From positions 1-64,000 of the forward strand of contig CAYWSX010000007.1 in NCBI GenBank assembly GCA_964461115.1: a DNA stretch of 64,000 nt, given 5' to 3'. A model generated the notes under the pieces. That model did no database searches. It was not told the origin of the DNA and saw only the letters and a list, made by a program, of their open reading frames with translations. Source of the DNA: RGIG2134 sp964461115. GTDB lineage: Bacteria; Cyanobacteriota; Vampirovibrionia; Gastranaerophilales; Gastranaerophilaceae. Below, piece by piece: positions 26,067 to 35,272 of the stretch. Both the position numbers and the translations under genes were made by a program. Each line of letters starts with the position of its first letter. Within the stretch, counting starts at the first letter, position 1.

Positions 26067-29000
26067 ATGAAGCTGAACAACAATATTTTTAATAACATTC
26101 AGTCTTTTGCAACCTCGTTGCAGCGTATGATGTCGGGTGCAAAGATTAATTCGCCGAAGGATTCACCTTCGGGTTTTTATGTTGCGAGCAATTTTACTAC
26201 ACAAATTCGCGGATTAGAAACCGCTAATAAAAACATTCAAACTGCAGTAAACATGCTTGGAATGGCTGACGGCTCAATTGAAGAAATTAACGATATCATG
26301 GGGCAGATAAGGGAGCTGGTTGAAAAAAGCACCAATGAGTACCTTACACCGGGGGAAAGAGAGGCAAATCAAAATAAAATCAATAAGCTTTTTGCTCAGG
26401 CTCAAAAAATCAAAGACGACACTGAATTTAATGGCAATAAGCTATTTTCAAACTCTGCACAACTTGATAAAAACCAAACCTACAAAGACGATAAGCCGGT
26501 TACTGTAACAAGGGCTTCAAATCAAATTCTTAACAGAATAGGAGACAATCCGCCTCCTTCTTCTACTTCTTACACAACACCTGATGAGGCAGTTTCAACT
26601 GCGGCAACAGTTCCTGTTGAAGGGGCTGCGGGAGAACAACAATCTACCCGGTCGCCCGAAACCGCTCCAACCAAAAAAACTCGAATGGCTGCAATGTCCG
26701 CAACCCCGCTTCCGAACAACGGAACAATTTCGTTCACCTCGACAAATGAAACAAAAACGGTAACCATTGCGGGTAAAACATATACCGTGACGGGCAGTTA
26801 CACTAATGTTGATTATTCCTATGACAGAGACACAGGATTTATCACGTTTAATGGGGATTTAAGCGCTATAACGGCAGCAGATAATCAGGCTGATAAAATA
26901 ATCTTAGCCACAACCCAAACAAATGTAAACACAGGTAATATGGATGATACTATAATCATCAAAAGAGGTTCTACAGGTGTAATTAACGCCGGTGATGGTA
27001 ATGATGTAATAATAGTTGAGGATTCTGGCGGTTATCAGGTTAATGGTGGTGCCGGTGATGACCAAATAATTTTGAAGGCGCCCTCTGTTTCTGTTGATGG
27101 CGGTTCAGGCAATAATACTGTAATTGATTTCAGGAATGATGGTTCAAGTTCGGTTACTGCTGCAAATAAGATTACCGGTTCAGTAATTAATTTGTCTTCA
27201 AGTTCTACAGTCAGTTTTGCGGCTGGAGAAACAAAAGCATTTTTAATAAATGATAAAATGTATACTGTAAAGAATAATTCATCAGGCTCAAATTCTTTAA
27301 ATCTTAACAGAGGAGCAATCGGAAGAGACCCTAATGCTATAGGCTTTTTTGGCAGTAATTTTACTATAACAGCGGCTGAAGGACAGGATGATGATATTCT
27401 TGTTGACGGGGCATACAATTATGTTTATACAGGAGACGGCGATGACATAATCTGGACTTCATCAGGTGCAAACAATTATGTTGAATCCGGTGACGGAAAC
27501 GATACGATTTATGTTGGCTCCGGGGTATGTAACTCTACAATCGACGGCGGCTTGGGCGCAAACAATATCATCCTTGAAAACCAAGGCTGTTTGGAGGATC
27601 CGTCAAATAACACTATTTATAAAGGCAGCGGAACAGTAACAAATAATACCGGCTCAAATAGTTTAAACAATCAAATCTATGACTACAAGAGTCAAAATTG
27701 GGGTACATCGGGCTCAAAAGCATTGAAAGGCGGAGAAACAATTGTAGCCAAAATTGGCGATAAAACCTACATATTTGAAAGTAAATATGATTCAACTCTT
27801 ACTGCAACAATCGGCTATAGTATAGGTTCGAATAACCAAATTATCCTGAATGTTGATAATACAATAATTACAGCCGTGGACGGACAAGTTGATAACTTAA
27901 AAATTCAGGGACAAGATAATGAAATTTTTGCGGGTGACATGGATGACACGATTGTTGTTGGTGCGGCTCCCGGTAAGTATAATTCTATAAATAACATTGT
28001 TCATGGCGGTGCCGGTAATGACAACATTACATTGAATAGTACAACCGGTACTGTATATGGCGATGCGGGTAATGACACTATTACGCTGAACACAATAGGG
28101 AGTGGCGCCCACTTACAAGGCTTTGGCGGCGACGGTAATGATACCTTTGTAACAGACAGTAGTCTTAATGAGAAAGTAACAATAGACGGCGGTGCGGGTA
28201 CAAACTCTGTCCAAAATACAGGTAACAACACGCATGGTACTAATATTCAAAATGTCACCGGTGACGCGCTGACAATCGTGCGACCGCCTGAAACAACAAG
28301 CGGCACGGTGAATATTTCATATGGCAACAGTCAAACCATTAATGTCGGCGGAAAACTTTATACAATAGAAAGAAATGGCACATCAGGTTCAGCGACTCTG
28401 GGTTATGCTTTGAATGGCGGACAAATTACATTCACCGGAGACGGATGGAAAATTACTGCCGCAGACGGTCAAGTTGATAATTTGAAAATCTTGGGGCAAG
28501 ATAACGAAATTTTTGCGGGCGACATGGACGATACGATTGTTGTTGATATGGCTCCCGGTACGTATAATTCTATAAATAACATTGTTCATGGCGGTGCCGG
28601 TAATGACAAGATTACTATAATCGGTACAAGCGGCATAGCATATGGTGACGCAGGCAATGATATCATTACACTCGAAAACTATGGCAGCGGCTCACACCTG
28701 CAAGGCTTTGGCGGAGACGGGAATGATAGTTTTATTGTAACCCGGAGTTCACACGAAGCAGGCTCTGATTATAATGACCACAAAGTATCAATCGATGGCG
28801 GTGCGGGTACAAACTCTGTCCAAAACACAGGTAATTTTACATTTGGTACTAACATTCAAAATGTAAACGGCGATAGTTTATATGGAAACAGCTCAACGGG
28901 CTCGGGCGGAAGTTCGTTTGGTGCGACAGGTACCTATGGTTTTTCTGCAGGAGAAACTATCACAGCGATAATAAATGGGAAGACATACACAATCAAAAAT

Positions 29001-32000
29001 GATTCAGACAATGCCCAAACATTCTTCTATGATACTGATACAAGTTCATCTCTAGGGACAATAAATGTTTCGGGCAGTGACTACTATAAGGGATTTACAA
29101 TAACAGCTGCTGACGGACAAAATGATAGTATAAGAGTCTCGGGGAACAACGGTTGGACTATTAACACAGGTGACGGAGATGACACTATATATGTCCATTC
29201 TGTAGGTCATACAGTGAATGCAGGTTCAGGGAATGATCGTATATATCTTGAAGGTGCGTACAGCACTAATGTTATTTCCGGCAGCGGAAATGATTACATT
29301 GATATTGATAGCGGGTCATCTGATAATACCATAGCAGATGCTGAATCTAATGATAATATTGTTGATAGAGGTATAAACACGGCAATTTCGACTTCAGGCT
29401 CTTCTTCCGGCAGCGGCAGTGTTGGTGAGCCTATAATTTGGAATACTGCTGGTGGTACACAAACTGTCAAAAGCGGAGAAACAATAAAAGTTGCCATTGG
29501 TGATAAAGTTTACACCTTATACAACGGCGGCTCCAATAATCAAGAAATATACTATTCTTACTATCCATCAGGTCAGTTATCTCTTTCTATGGATGATATT
29601 CAAGTAACTGCCGAAAGCGGACAAAAAGATAATATTTATTTAGCCGGCAATAACAATAAAATTTATTCAGGCGATGAAGACGATACGATTATTTTTAGCG
29701 GAAACTACAATTATATCAATACAGGTGATGGCGATGATTATGTTCAACTAAGTACTGTTGGTATGAACCTTGATAATACAGAATCAAATAATATTATCAA
29801 TACAGGTGCAGGAAATGACACTATCGTCGTTAATACCAGCAATAATAGTATCGATGCAGGTTCCGGGAATAATAATATTACGATAGGATATGATGACAGC
29901 AGCGGCAGTATAGGTAATTGGAGTGGTAATACCATTTCAGGTTCAGGGAATAACACAATTCATGATTATTATAATAAAACAACCACAGGCCATACCGGTA
30001 GTGTAGATTTTCTTGCAGGTGAAACAAAAACAGTCACAATCGGTGATAAAACCTATACAGTTACAAATAATGAAAGCAGTAGTACTATAACATTTATCTG
30101 GAGCATAGACGAATCAGGCAAAATTACCATGTCGGATAGTGGTTCTACCGCTGGATTTACAGTCAGAGCGGCTAGCGGCCAGGCTGATGATATTGAAATT
30201 TCAGGAGGCTATTTTTGGGATATCGATACAGGAGATGGGGACGATACTATAATTTTGGATACTCAACGGGCAACAGTAAATGCAGGATCTGGTAACGATA
30301 CAGTAACTATCAACTCAGGTTCAAATAACAATACTGTAAATGGCGGCGCCGGTACAAACACGCTTGTCGATAACGGTACAAATACTACAGCAACAAATTT
30401 CGGCCCTAAAACATCGGATTCAGTCTCTTTTGGCGCTAATGAAACAAAAACAATTGAAATAGACGGTAAAATATATACCGTTAAAAACAATGGTAGTGCC
30501 AATAATACCTTTAACTGGGAAGCTAATTCATCCAACGGTATTGTATTTATGTCTTCTAATTTTGAAATAACAGCGGCTTCCGGGCAGCAAGATAAAATTA
30601 TAATAAAAGGAAGCGATAACGTTTTAAATACCGGTGACGGTGACGACCGAGTAGATATATATGACACAACATCACACAATAATGTTATCAACACGGGTGA
30701 CGGCAATGATGAAGTTTGGGTTTCCGTCGGTTATAACAATACTATCAATACAGGTAACGGCAACGATAGTGTGTATCTATTCAACGAAGCGTCAAACAAT
30801 ACCGTCAATCTGGGGCTGGGAAACAATGACAGTATAAACAATAGCGGTTCGGGCACCACCATTAAGTATGCATTTAATGCAAATGAAACAAAAAATCTAA
30901 CAATAAACGGATTCAGCTATGCAATCACAAACATTGGTTCCGCGAATAATGAAATAAGCTATACCGTAAACAGCTCAGGAGCAATCACATTTGCCGGCGA
31001 TAAATTTAAAGTGAAATCAGATTCAGGACAGGGCGATAACGTTATTTGGGATGTTAATAACGGCGAACTTGACTTGAGCGATAGCGCAGGCACATCTATA
31101 AGCCGCGGGGACACAGTTGTGGTTAATGGTGTCGGCAACACTGTGAAAACAGGCATGCAAGGCGACAACATAACGATTAACGGTGCAAACAACTATGTTG
31201 ATTCTACAACCGGGAATGACGTAATCCAAAATAATAATACGTCTAACACTGTCAAACAAGCTTTCAATACTAATGAAACCAAAACCATAACCGTAGGTGG
31301 AAAACAATATACTGTTCAAAATACGGGTTCATCAGGCAACGCATTTGAATACAGTGTAGATAGCTCGGGAAAAACCATATTCAAAGGCGACAATTTTAAA
31401 ATTACGGCAAAAGACGGGCAATCTGATAATATTGCAATTACAGGCAATAATAATAATGTTAATCTCGGTGACGGTAATGATAACGTAACAGTCAATTCTG
31501 GTTCAACAAACAATACCGTTGACGGCGGCACAGGTACAAACACGCTTATTGACAACGGTACTAATACAACGGCAACAAACTTCGGTCCTAAAACATCCGA
31601 TTCAGTCTCTTTTGGAACTAATGAGACCAAAACTATTACTATTGGTGATAAAAATTATACAGTTATTAACAAAGGTTCTGCAAATAACTCATTTAATTGG
31701 AATTTAAATTCTTCAACGGGTGAAATAACTTTCACAGGTTCAAATTTTGATGTCATGGCTTCATCAGGACAGTCGGACAAGTTAATTATCAACGGAAGCA
31801 GCAACAACATAAAAACAGGTGACCAGAATGATACAGTCACTCTCGGTTCTTCATCTCAAAACAACACAGTTAATGCAGGTCTCGGTTCTAGCGATAAAAT
31901 AATCGATAATGGTCAAAAGAACGTAGTCAGATATGATTTTAATTCAACTGAAAATAAAACACTTACAATAAACGGTAAAACCTATGATGTCAAAAATGTC

Positions 32001-34088
32001 GGCGCTCAAGGTAACACACTTTCATATAGTATAGATACTGCGGGTAAAATTAATTTTGTCGGTAATGACTTTGTTATAAAAGCCGCAGACGGTCAGAATG
32101 ACAATCTTGGCATAACCGGAAATGATAATACGGTGGATGCGGGCAATGGAAATAATAACGTTACAATTGGCAGCGGCAGCGGAAACACCGTTAATGGCGG
32201 GAACAGTACAACCGTAACCGATAATGGTTCGGGCACAACCGTCACAAAACCGAATGAAGGTATGTATAGTTTTGGCGTTGGCGAAAGTCAAACTATTGAT
32301 ATTAACGGCAAAAAATACACTGTTGTTAACAATGGTACAGCAGGAAATAAATTGACATACGCAATTGATACAAATACGGGCAAAATTACTTTCGATGGTT
32401 CCGATTTCGATATTACAGCTGCGAGCGGTCAAAAGGATGACATTGTTCTTAATGGCAGCAAAAATAACGTCGATTTAGGTGATTTAGATGACGATGTTGT
32501 AATTAACGGGTACCATAATAATCTCGATGGCGGCTCAGGTGTAAATAATTACATAGACAATGGTTATAACAATACTATTAAAAACTTTGTTCTCCAAGAT
32601 AAAGGAAGTATAACGTTTAACGCAAATGAAACGCAGACATACAATATAGGCGGCAAAGTTTATACATTTACTAATAAATCGGGCAGTACAAATTCGTTTA
32701 TTTATAGTTATGACCGAGATACGGGTGTTATTAATTTTAATGGACAAGATTTTGATATGACAGCAGCAAGCGGTCAGGAAGATAATATTATATGGGGGAT
32801 GCATAATGGCGCAGTCGATTTGGGCGACGGAGACGACTTTATTGAAAATAATGGATTAAACAGTACTATTGTCGGTGGAGCGGGCTATGACAAAATAGTT
32901 GATAACATAGGTGCTAATACTTCAGGATTTGAAGAGGGTACTGTACATTTTAGAAATAACGATACAAAAGAAATTACTATTGACGGCAAAAAATACACTG
33001 TTACAAATAATGCAGGTTCTTCTTCGACAGGGCAAACGCTTACTTATAAATTAAATACAACAACAAAAGAAATAACATTTAACGGTGATTATTTCTCGAT
33101 TGTCGCTGACGCAGGGCAAGAGGATAATGTTATTTTAAACGGTAACCACAGCTCGATTGATACAGGTGATTTGAATGACAAGATTGTGATAGCTTCCGGC
33201 AGTGATAATACAGTCAATACAGGAGCAGGAAACAATAATCTAACCGTAAACGGTGATAAAACTACAATCCAAGGCGGTTCAGGCAATGACAATATTGTTA
33301 TAAATTCAAATTATAACAGTATTCATGGCGGTGCCGGAAATGACATGATTATAGTTAACGGCGATTACAATATAGGAATTAACAGCGGTGAGGGTAATGA
33401 TACCGTTATTATAAACGGAGATTGGAACGGTCTTAGCAACCAAGGAAATAACGGAAATACAAATATTAATGTTAGTGGGAACAATAATAGTATCAATGCA
33501 GGCTCTGGTGATGACAAAATTTCAATCAGCGGTAACAATAACAATTCCAATGCCGGTGCAGGGGATGATTACACTATAATTACAGGCAAAGATAACACTG
33601 TTAACGGCGGAACAGGCTACGATAAAGTTTCAAATAAAGGTACGGGTAATTCATATACAGGTATGAATGAGTTGCTTGACCAAAATGTTAACTTTAACAT
33701 TCAGGTTGACGGCAACTTTGGAGAAAATTCCAAATACGGCATTTCCACGGGAATACTGCTTCCTGATATGGTTTTTGATGTTTCATCAAGGGAAAGTGCG
33801 ATTTCCTCATTAAAACAGCTTGATGAGGTGATTTTAGGGCTGACAACTTCACGTGTTGATATAGGTTTCCAAAGCAACATGCTGGAATCCATTATGAAAT
33901 CTAACCTTACGCGTCTTACAAACCTCAAAACATCCCGCTCCACAATCATAGACGCGGATACGGCGAAGGAATACAATAATCTTGTTGAAAAAGCAGCGTT
34001 AATTGATTCGGGAAGAGCTCTTCAAGCGCAAGCTGCCGAAAACCAGGCTGCTTTGCTTAAAAAGCTTATCGGCTCTATCGCAAGCTAA
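26067..34088 (+). CDS. Giant flagellin with RTX-like repeat insertion
   Basis: A 2,673-residue protein. Residues 1-130 match the flagellin N-terminal D0/D1 domain (MKLNNNIFNNIQSF, SLQRMMSGAKINSPKDSPSG, IQTAVNMLGMADGSIEEI, DTEFNGNKLF). The last 110 residues match the C-terminal domain (TSRVDIGFQSNMLESI, IIDADTAKEYNNL, ALQAQAAENQAALLKKL). Between them are about 2,400 residues in 15 beta-rich modules. Each has a NETKTITIxGKxYTV strand pair, an ITAAxGQxD signature and Asn/Asp/Gly stretches such as TGDGDDTI and GGAGND that resemble calcium-binding RTX nonapeptides. No signal peptide is present, as expected for flagellar export. ATG 26067 gives the canonical start; an in-frame GTG at 26010 would add 19 residues. 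No other flagellar gene is nearby. Likely a surface filament subunit or adhesin. Confidence 0.9.
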   Translation: MKLNNNIFNNIQSFATSLQRMMSGAKINSPKDSPSGFYVASNFTTQIRGLETANKNIQTAVNMLGMADGSIEEINDIMGQIRELVEKSTNEYLTPGEREANQNKINKLFAQAQKIKDDTEFNGNKLFSNSAQLDKNQTYKDDKPVTVTRASNQILNRIGDNPPPSSTSYTTPDEAVSTAATVPVEGAAGEQQSTRSPETAPTKKTRMAAMSATPLPNNGTISFTSTNETKTVTIAGKTYTVTGSYTNVDYSYDRDTGFITFNGDLSAITAADNQADKIILATTQTNVNTGNMDDTIIIKRGSTGVINAGDGNDVIIVEDSGGYQVNGGAGDDQIILKAPSVSVDGGSGNNTVIDFRNDGSSSVTAANKITGSVINLSSSSTVSFAAGETKAFLINDKMYTVKNNSSGSNSLNLNRGAIGRDPNAIGFFGSNFTITAAEGQDDDILVDGAYNYVYTGDGDDIIWTSSGANNYVESGDGNDTIYVGSGVCNSTIDGGLGANNIILENQGCLEDPSNNTIYKGSGTVTNNTGSNSLNNQIYDYKSQNWGTSGSKALKGGETIVAKIGDKTYIFESKYDSTLTATIGYSIGSNNQIILNVDNTIITAVDGQVDNLKIQGQDNEIFAGDMDDTIVVGAAPGKYNSINNIVHGGAGNDNITLNSTTGTVYGDAGNDTITLNTIGSGAHLQGFGGDGNDTFVTDSSLNEKVTIDGGAGTNSVQNTGNNTHGTNIQNVTGDALTIVRPPETTSGTVNISYGNSQTINVGGKLYTIERNGTSGSATLGYALNGGQITFTGDGWKITAADGQVDNLKILGQDNEIFAGDMDDTIVVDMAPGTYNSINNIVHGGAGNDKITIIGTSGIAYGDAGNDIITLENYGSGSHLQGFGGDGNDSFIVTRSSHEAGSDYNDHKVSIDGGAGTNSVQNTGNFTFGTNIQNVNGDSLYGNSSTGSGGSSFGATGTYGFSAGETITAIINGKTYTIKNDSDNAQTFFYDTDTSSSLGTINVSGSDYYKGFTITAADGQNDSIRVSGNNGWTINTGDGDDTIYVHSVGHTVNAGSGNDRIYLEGAYSTNVISGSGNDYIDIDSGSSDNTIADAESNDNIVDRGINTAISTSGSSSGSGSVGEPIIWNTAGGTQTVKSGETIKVAIGDKVYTLYNGGSNNQEIYYSYYPSGQLSLSMDDIQVTAESGQKDNIYLAGNNNKIYSGDEDDTIIFSGNYNYINTGDGDDYVQLSTVGMNLDNTESNNIINTGAGNDTIVVNTSNNSIDAGSGNNNITIGYDDSSGSIGNWSGNTISGSGNNTIHDYYNKTTTGHTGSVDFLAGETKTVTIGDKTYTVTNNESSSTITFIWSIDESGKITMSDSGSTAGFTVRAASGQADDIEISGGYFWDIDTGDGDDTIILDTQRATVNAGSGNDTVTINSGSNNNTVNGGAGTNTLVDNGTNTTATNFGPKTSDSVSFGANETKTIEIDGKIYTVKNNGSANNTFNWEANSSNGIVFMSSNFEITAASGQQDKIIIKGSDNVLNTGDGDDRVDIYDTTSHNNVINTGDGNDEVWVSVGYNNTINTGNGNDSVYLFNEASNNTVNLGLGNNDSINNSGSGTTIKYAFNANETKNLTINGFSYAITNIGSANNEISYTVNSSGAITFAGDKFKVKSDSGQGDNVIWDVNNGELDLSDSAGTSISRGDTVVVNGVGNTVKTGMQGDNITINGANNYVDSTTGNDVIQNNNTSNTVKQAFNTNETKTITVGGKQYTVQNTGSSGNAFEYSVDSSGKTIFKGDNFKITAKDGQSDNIAITGNNNNVNLGDGNDNVTVNSGSTNNTVDGGTGTNTLIDNGTNTTATNFGPKTSDSVSFGTNETKTITIGDKNYTVINKGSANNSFNWNLNSSTGEITFTGSNFDVMASSGQSDKLIINGSSNNIKTGDQNDTVTLGSSSQNNTVNAGLGSSDKIIDNGQKNVVRYDFNSTENKTLTINGKTYDVKNVGAQGNTLSYSIDTAGKINFVGNDFVIKAADGQNDNLGITGNDNTVDAGNGNNNVTIGSGSGNTVNGGNSTTVTDNGSGTTVTKPNEGMYSFGVGESQTIDINGKKYTVVNNGTAGNKLTYAIDTNTGKITFDGSDFDITAASGQKDDIVLNGSKNNVDLGDLDDDVVINGYHNNLDGGSGVNNYIDNGYNNTIKNFVLQDKGSITFNANETQTYNIGGKVYTFTNKSGSTNSFIYSYDRDTGVINFNGQDFDMTAASGQEDNIIWGMHNGAVDLGDGDDFIENNGLNSTIVGGAGYDKIVDNIGANTSGFEEGTVHFRNNDTKEITIDGKKYTVTNNAGSSSTGQTLTYKLNTTTKEITFNGDYFSIVADAGQEDNVILNGNHSSIDTGDLNDKIVIASGSDNTVNTGAGNNNLTVNGDKTTIQGGSGNDNIVINSNYNSIHGGAGNDMIIVNGDYNIGINSGEGNDTVIINGDWNGLSNQGNNGNTNINVSGNNNSINAGSGDDKISISGNNNNSNAGAGDDYTIITGKDNTVNGGTGYDKVSNKGTGNSYTGMNELLDQNVNFNIQVDGNFGENSKYGISTGILLPDMVFDVSSRESAISSLKQLDEVILGLTTSRVDIGFQSNMLESIMKSNLTRLTNLKTSRSTIIDADTAKEYNNLVEKAALIDSGRALQAQAAENQAALLKKLIGSIAS
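26755..33640 (+). repeat. Fifteen degenerate tandem modules inside the flagellin
   Basis: Each module carries the signature (I/V)TA(A/-)(D/S)GQ.D(N/K)I. Signature copies begin near 26868, 27363, 27865, 28451, 29099, 29605, 30161, 30567, 31011, 31400, 31752, 32076, 32412, 32757 and 33099. Spacing runs from about 390 to 650 bases in the first part to a regular 324-352 bases in the last six. Two pairs are nearly identical at DNA level: about 27895 with 28481, and about 30342 with 31523. Confidence 0.85.
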
Positions 34089-34089
34089 C

Positions 34090-34118
34090 AAAAAAGACTC
34101 CCGAAAAGGAGTCTTTTA
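34090..34118 (+). terminator. Terminator of the giant flagellin gene
   Basis: The stem AAAAGACTCC / GGAGTCTTTT has a CGAAAA-type loop and begins one base after the stop codon. It is symmetrical, with A and T tracts, and could act on both strands. Confidence 0.75.
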
Positions 34119-34141
34119 AAAAAGTGGTGCCACATCTCGGA
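34090..34141. repeat. Direct repeat copy 1 (terminator plus tRNA-Phe 3' end)
   Basis: A 52-base segment repeated at 34239-34290, differing mainly in the hairpin loop. Bases 34125-34141 duplicate the last 17 bases of tRNA-Phe, including CCA. Confidence 0.8.
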
Positions 34142-34210
34142 CGTTTAGAGAGGCGGCAAAAAGAGAGGCGAAGCCGACCCCGCCGCTCGAAACAGAAAGT
34201 AAGATAAAAA

Positions 34211-34225
34211 GGTTCGATTCCGAGA
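34211..34225. repeat. Inverted fragment of the tRNA-Phe T-arm
   Basis: GGTTCGATTCCGAGA on the + strand is identical to the T-arm of tRNA-Phe, which is encoded on the minus strand. It lies between the two direct repeats and is part of the same rearranged region. Confidence 0.6.
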
Positions 34226-34238
34226 AAAGGAACGAAAC

Positions 34239-34290
34239 AAAAAAGACTCCAAAAGCGGAGTCTTTTAAAAAAGTGGTGCCACATCTCGGA
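34239..34290. repeat. Direct repeat copy 2 (terminator plus real tRNA-Phe 3' end)
   Basis: Second copy of the 52-base repeat, offset 149 bases from copy 1. Its hairpin (GACTCC / GGAGTC) terminates tRNA-Phe on the minus strand, and its right part is the 3' end of the functional tRNA. Confidence 0.8.
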
Positions 34291-34349
34291 ATCGAACCAA
34301 GGACACAGGGATTTTCAGTCCCTTGCTCTACCAACTGAGCTAATGTGGC
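34274..34349 (-). tRNA. tRNA-Phe (GAA)
   Basis: A 76-base cloverleaf read on the minus strand. Acceptor stem GCCACAT/ATGTGGC, D-arm with AGCTCAGTTGGTAGAGC, anticodon loop CTGAAAA (anticodon GAA), T-loop GGTTCGATTCC, discriminator A and encoded CCA. All stems pair. A hairpin terminator follows at 34239-34267. The next 236 bases up to the HD gene are AT-rich, with only a -10 box near the end. Confidence 0.97.
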
Positions 34350-34572
34350 TGGAATTAACTTCTATAATACCAATTCAAGATTTAGTGTCAAGAATTTAAT
34401 TTGCAGTAAGAAAAACACAAATTTTTTAGCAAATTTTTTTTGGAACGTGCAATATTAGAGAAGGATGTTAAGAATACAAAAAAACATACAAAAATACAAA
34501 ACGTGCTATACAAGTATTTAAATTCTCCTAATTTAATTTAATTCAATTCCCCCAAAAATAATTATAAGGCGT

Positions 34573-34578
34573 TATAAT
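34573..34578 (+). promoter_or_regulatory. -10 box of the HD gene (probable leaderless start)
   Basis: Perfect TATAAT ends seven bases before the ATG at 34586. No Shine-Dalgarno sequence lies between them, and no good -35 box is seen. Confidence 0.4.
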
Positions 34579-34585
34579 AATATTT

Positions 34586-35269
34586 ATGAATGAATTAATC
34601 GAAAAAACATTAAGATTTGCTGAAGAGTATTATGGGAAGAGTGCTTGCGGGCATGATATTAATCATATTATGCGAGTTTTTGACAATGCAAAAATTATTT
34701 TAAAGAATGAAGCTGAAAAGGCTGATGAAACTCTTGTTTTGCTGACAGCGCTGCTTCATGACGTCGATGATTGGAAGCTTGTTAGCGAGGCGGAGAATTC
34801 TTCGTACAAAAATACGCGGGAATTCTTAGCGACTTTGGATTTAGATAAGGAATATATTGAAAAGGTTGTAAATACAATTTCAAAAGTAAGTTTTGCGGGA
34901 TTTTTAACTGAAAATAAGCCTGATACAATTGAATCAAAGATAGTTTTTGACGCTGATAAACTGGACGCAATCGGTGCAACGGCGGTTGCGAGAACATTTG
35001 CATACGGTGCGCTTAATGACAGGCAGATATTTAATGCTGAAATCATTCCCGAGGAAATAACAATTGAAAAGCACCGCTCTCAAGAAGGTACGGGGATCAA
35101 TTATATTATTGAAGTTCTTTTGGGGCTGAAGGATAAGCTTTATACTCAAACTGCGCGCGAAATGGCACAAGACAGGCATGCTTTTATGCTGCAATTTTTA
35201 GAGCAGTTTTTAAAAGAGCAAGATTGTGAAAATTGGTATGGCGACTATTGCAAATTAAGCGAGCAGTAA
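34586..35269 (+). CDS. HD-domain phosphohydrolase (YedJ-like)
   Basis: A 227-residue metal-dependent phosphohydrolase. The HD signature is complete: GHDINHIMRV (first His), LLTALLHDVDDWK (HD pair) and VFDADKLDAIGATAVAR (distal Asp). The last motif and the overall length resemble the YedJ/YpgQ group, some of which hydrolyse nucleoside triphosphates, but the substrate here is unknown. No signal peptide or other domain is present. It converges with the ASKHA protein gene, stops three bases apart. Confidence 0.88.
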   Translation: MNELIEKTLRFAEEYYGKSACGHDINHIMRVFDNAKIILKNEAEKADETLVLLTALLHDVDDWKLVSEAENSSYKNTREFLATLDLDKEYIEKVVNTISKVSFAGFLTENKPDTIESKIVFDADKLDAIGATAVARTFAYGALNDRQIFNAEIIPEEITIEKHRSQEGTGINYIIEVLLGLKDKLYTQTAREMAQDRHAFMLQFLEQFLKEQDCENWYGDYCKLSEQ

Positions 35270-35272
35270 AGA

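Noticed and set aside
26755..33640. Possible CRISPR array in the flagellin repeats
   Set aside because: The repeats are long, degenerate, in frame and protein-coding; there is no short identical repeat with unique spacers.
26570..33976. Many open frames on the minus strand within the giant flagellin gene
   Set aside because: They are shadows of the low-complexity Asn/Asp/Gly repeats, lack ribosome sites and have no family resemblance.
34116..34334. Minus-strand open frame covering tRNA-Phe
   Set aside because: It coincides with the tRNA and the duplicated repeats and has no coding signature.
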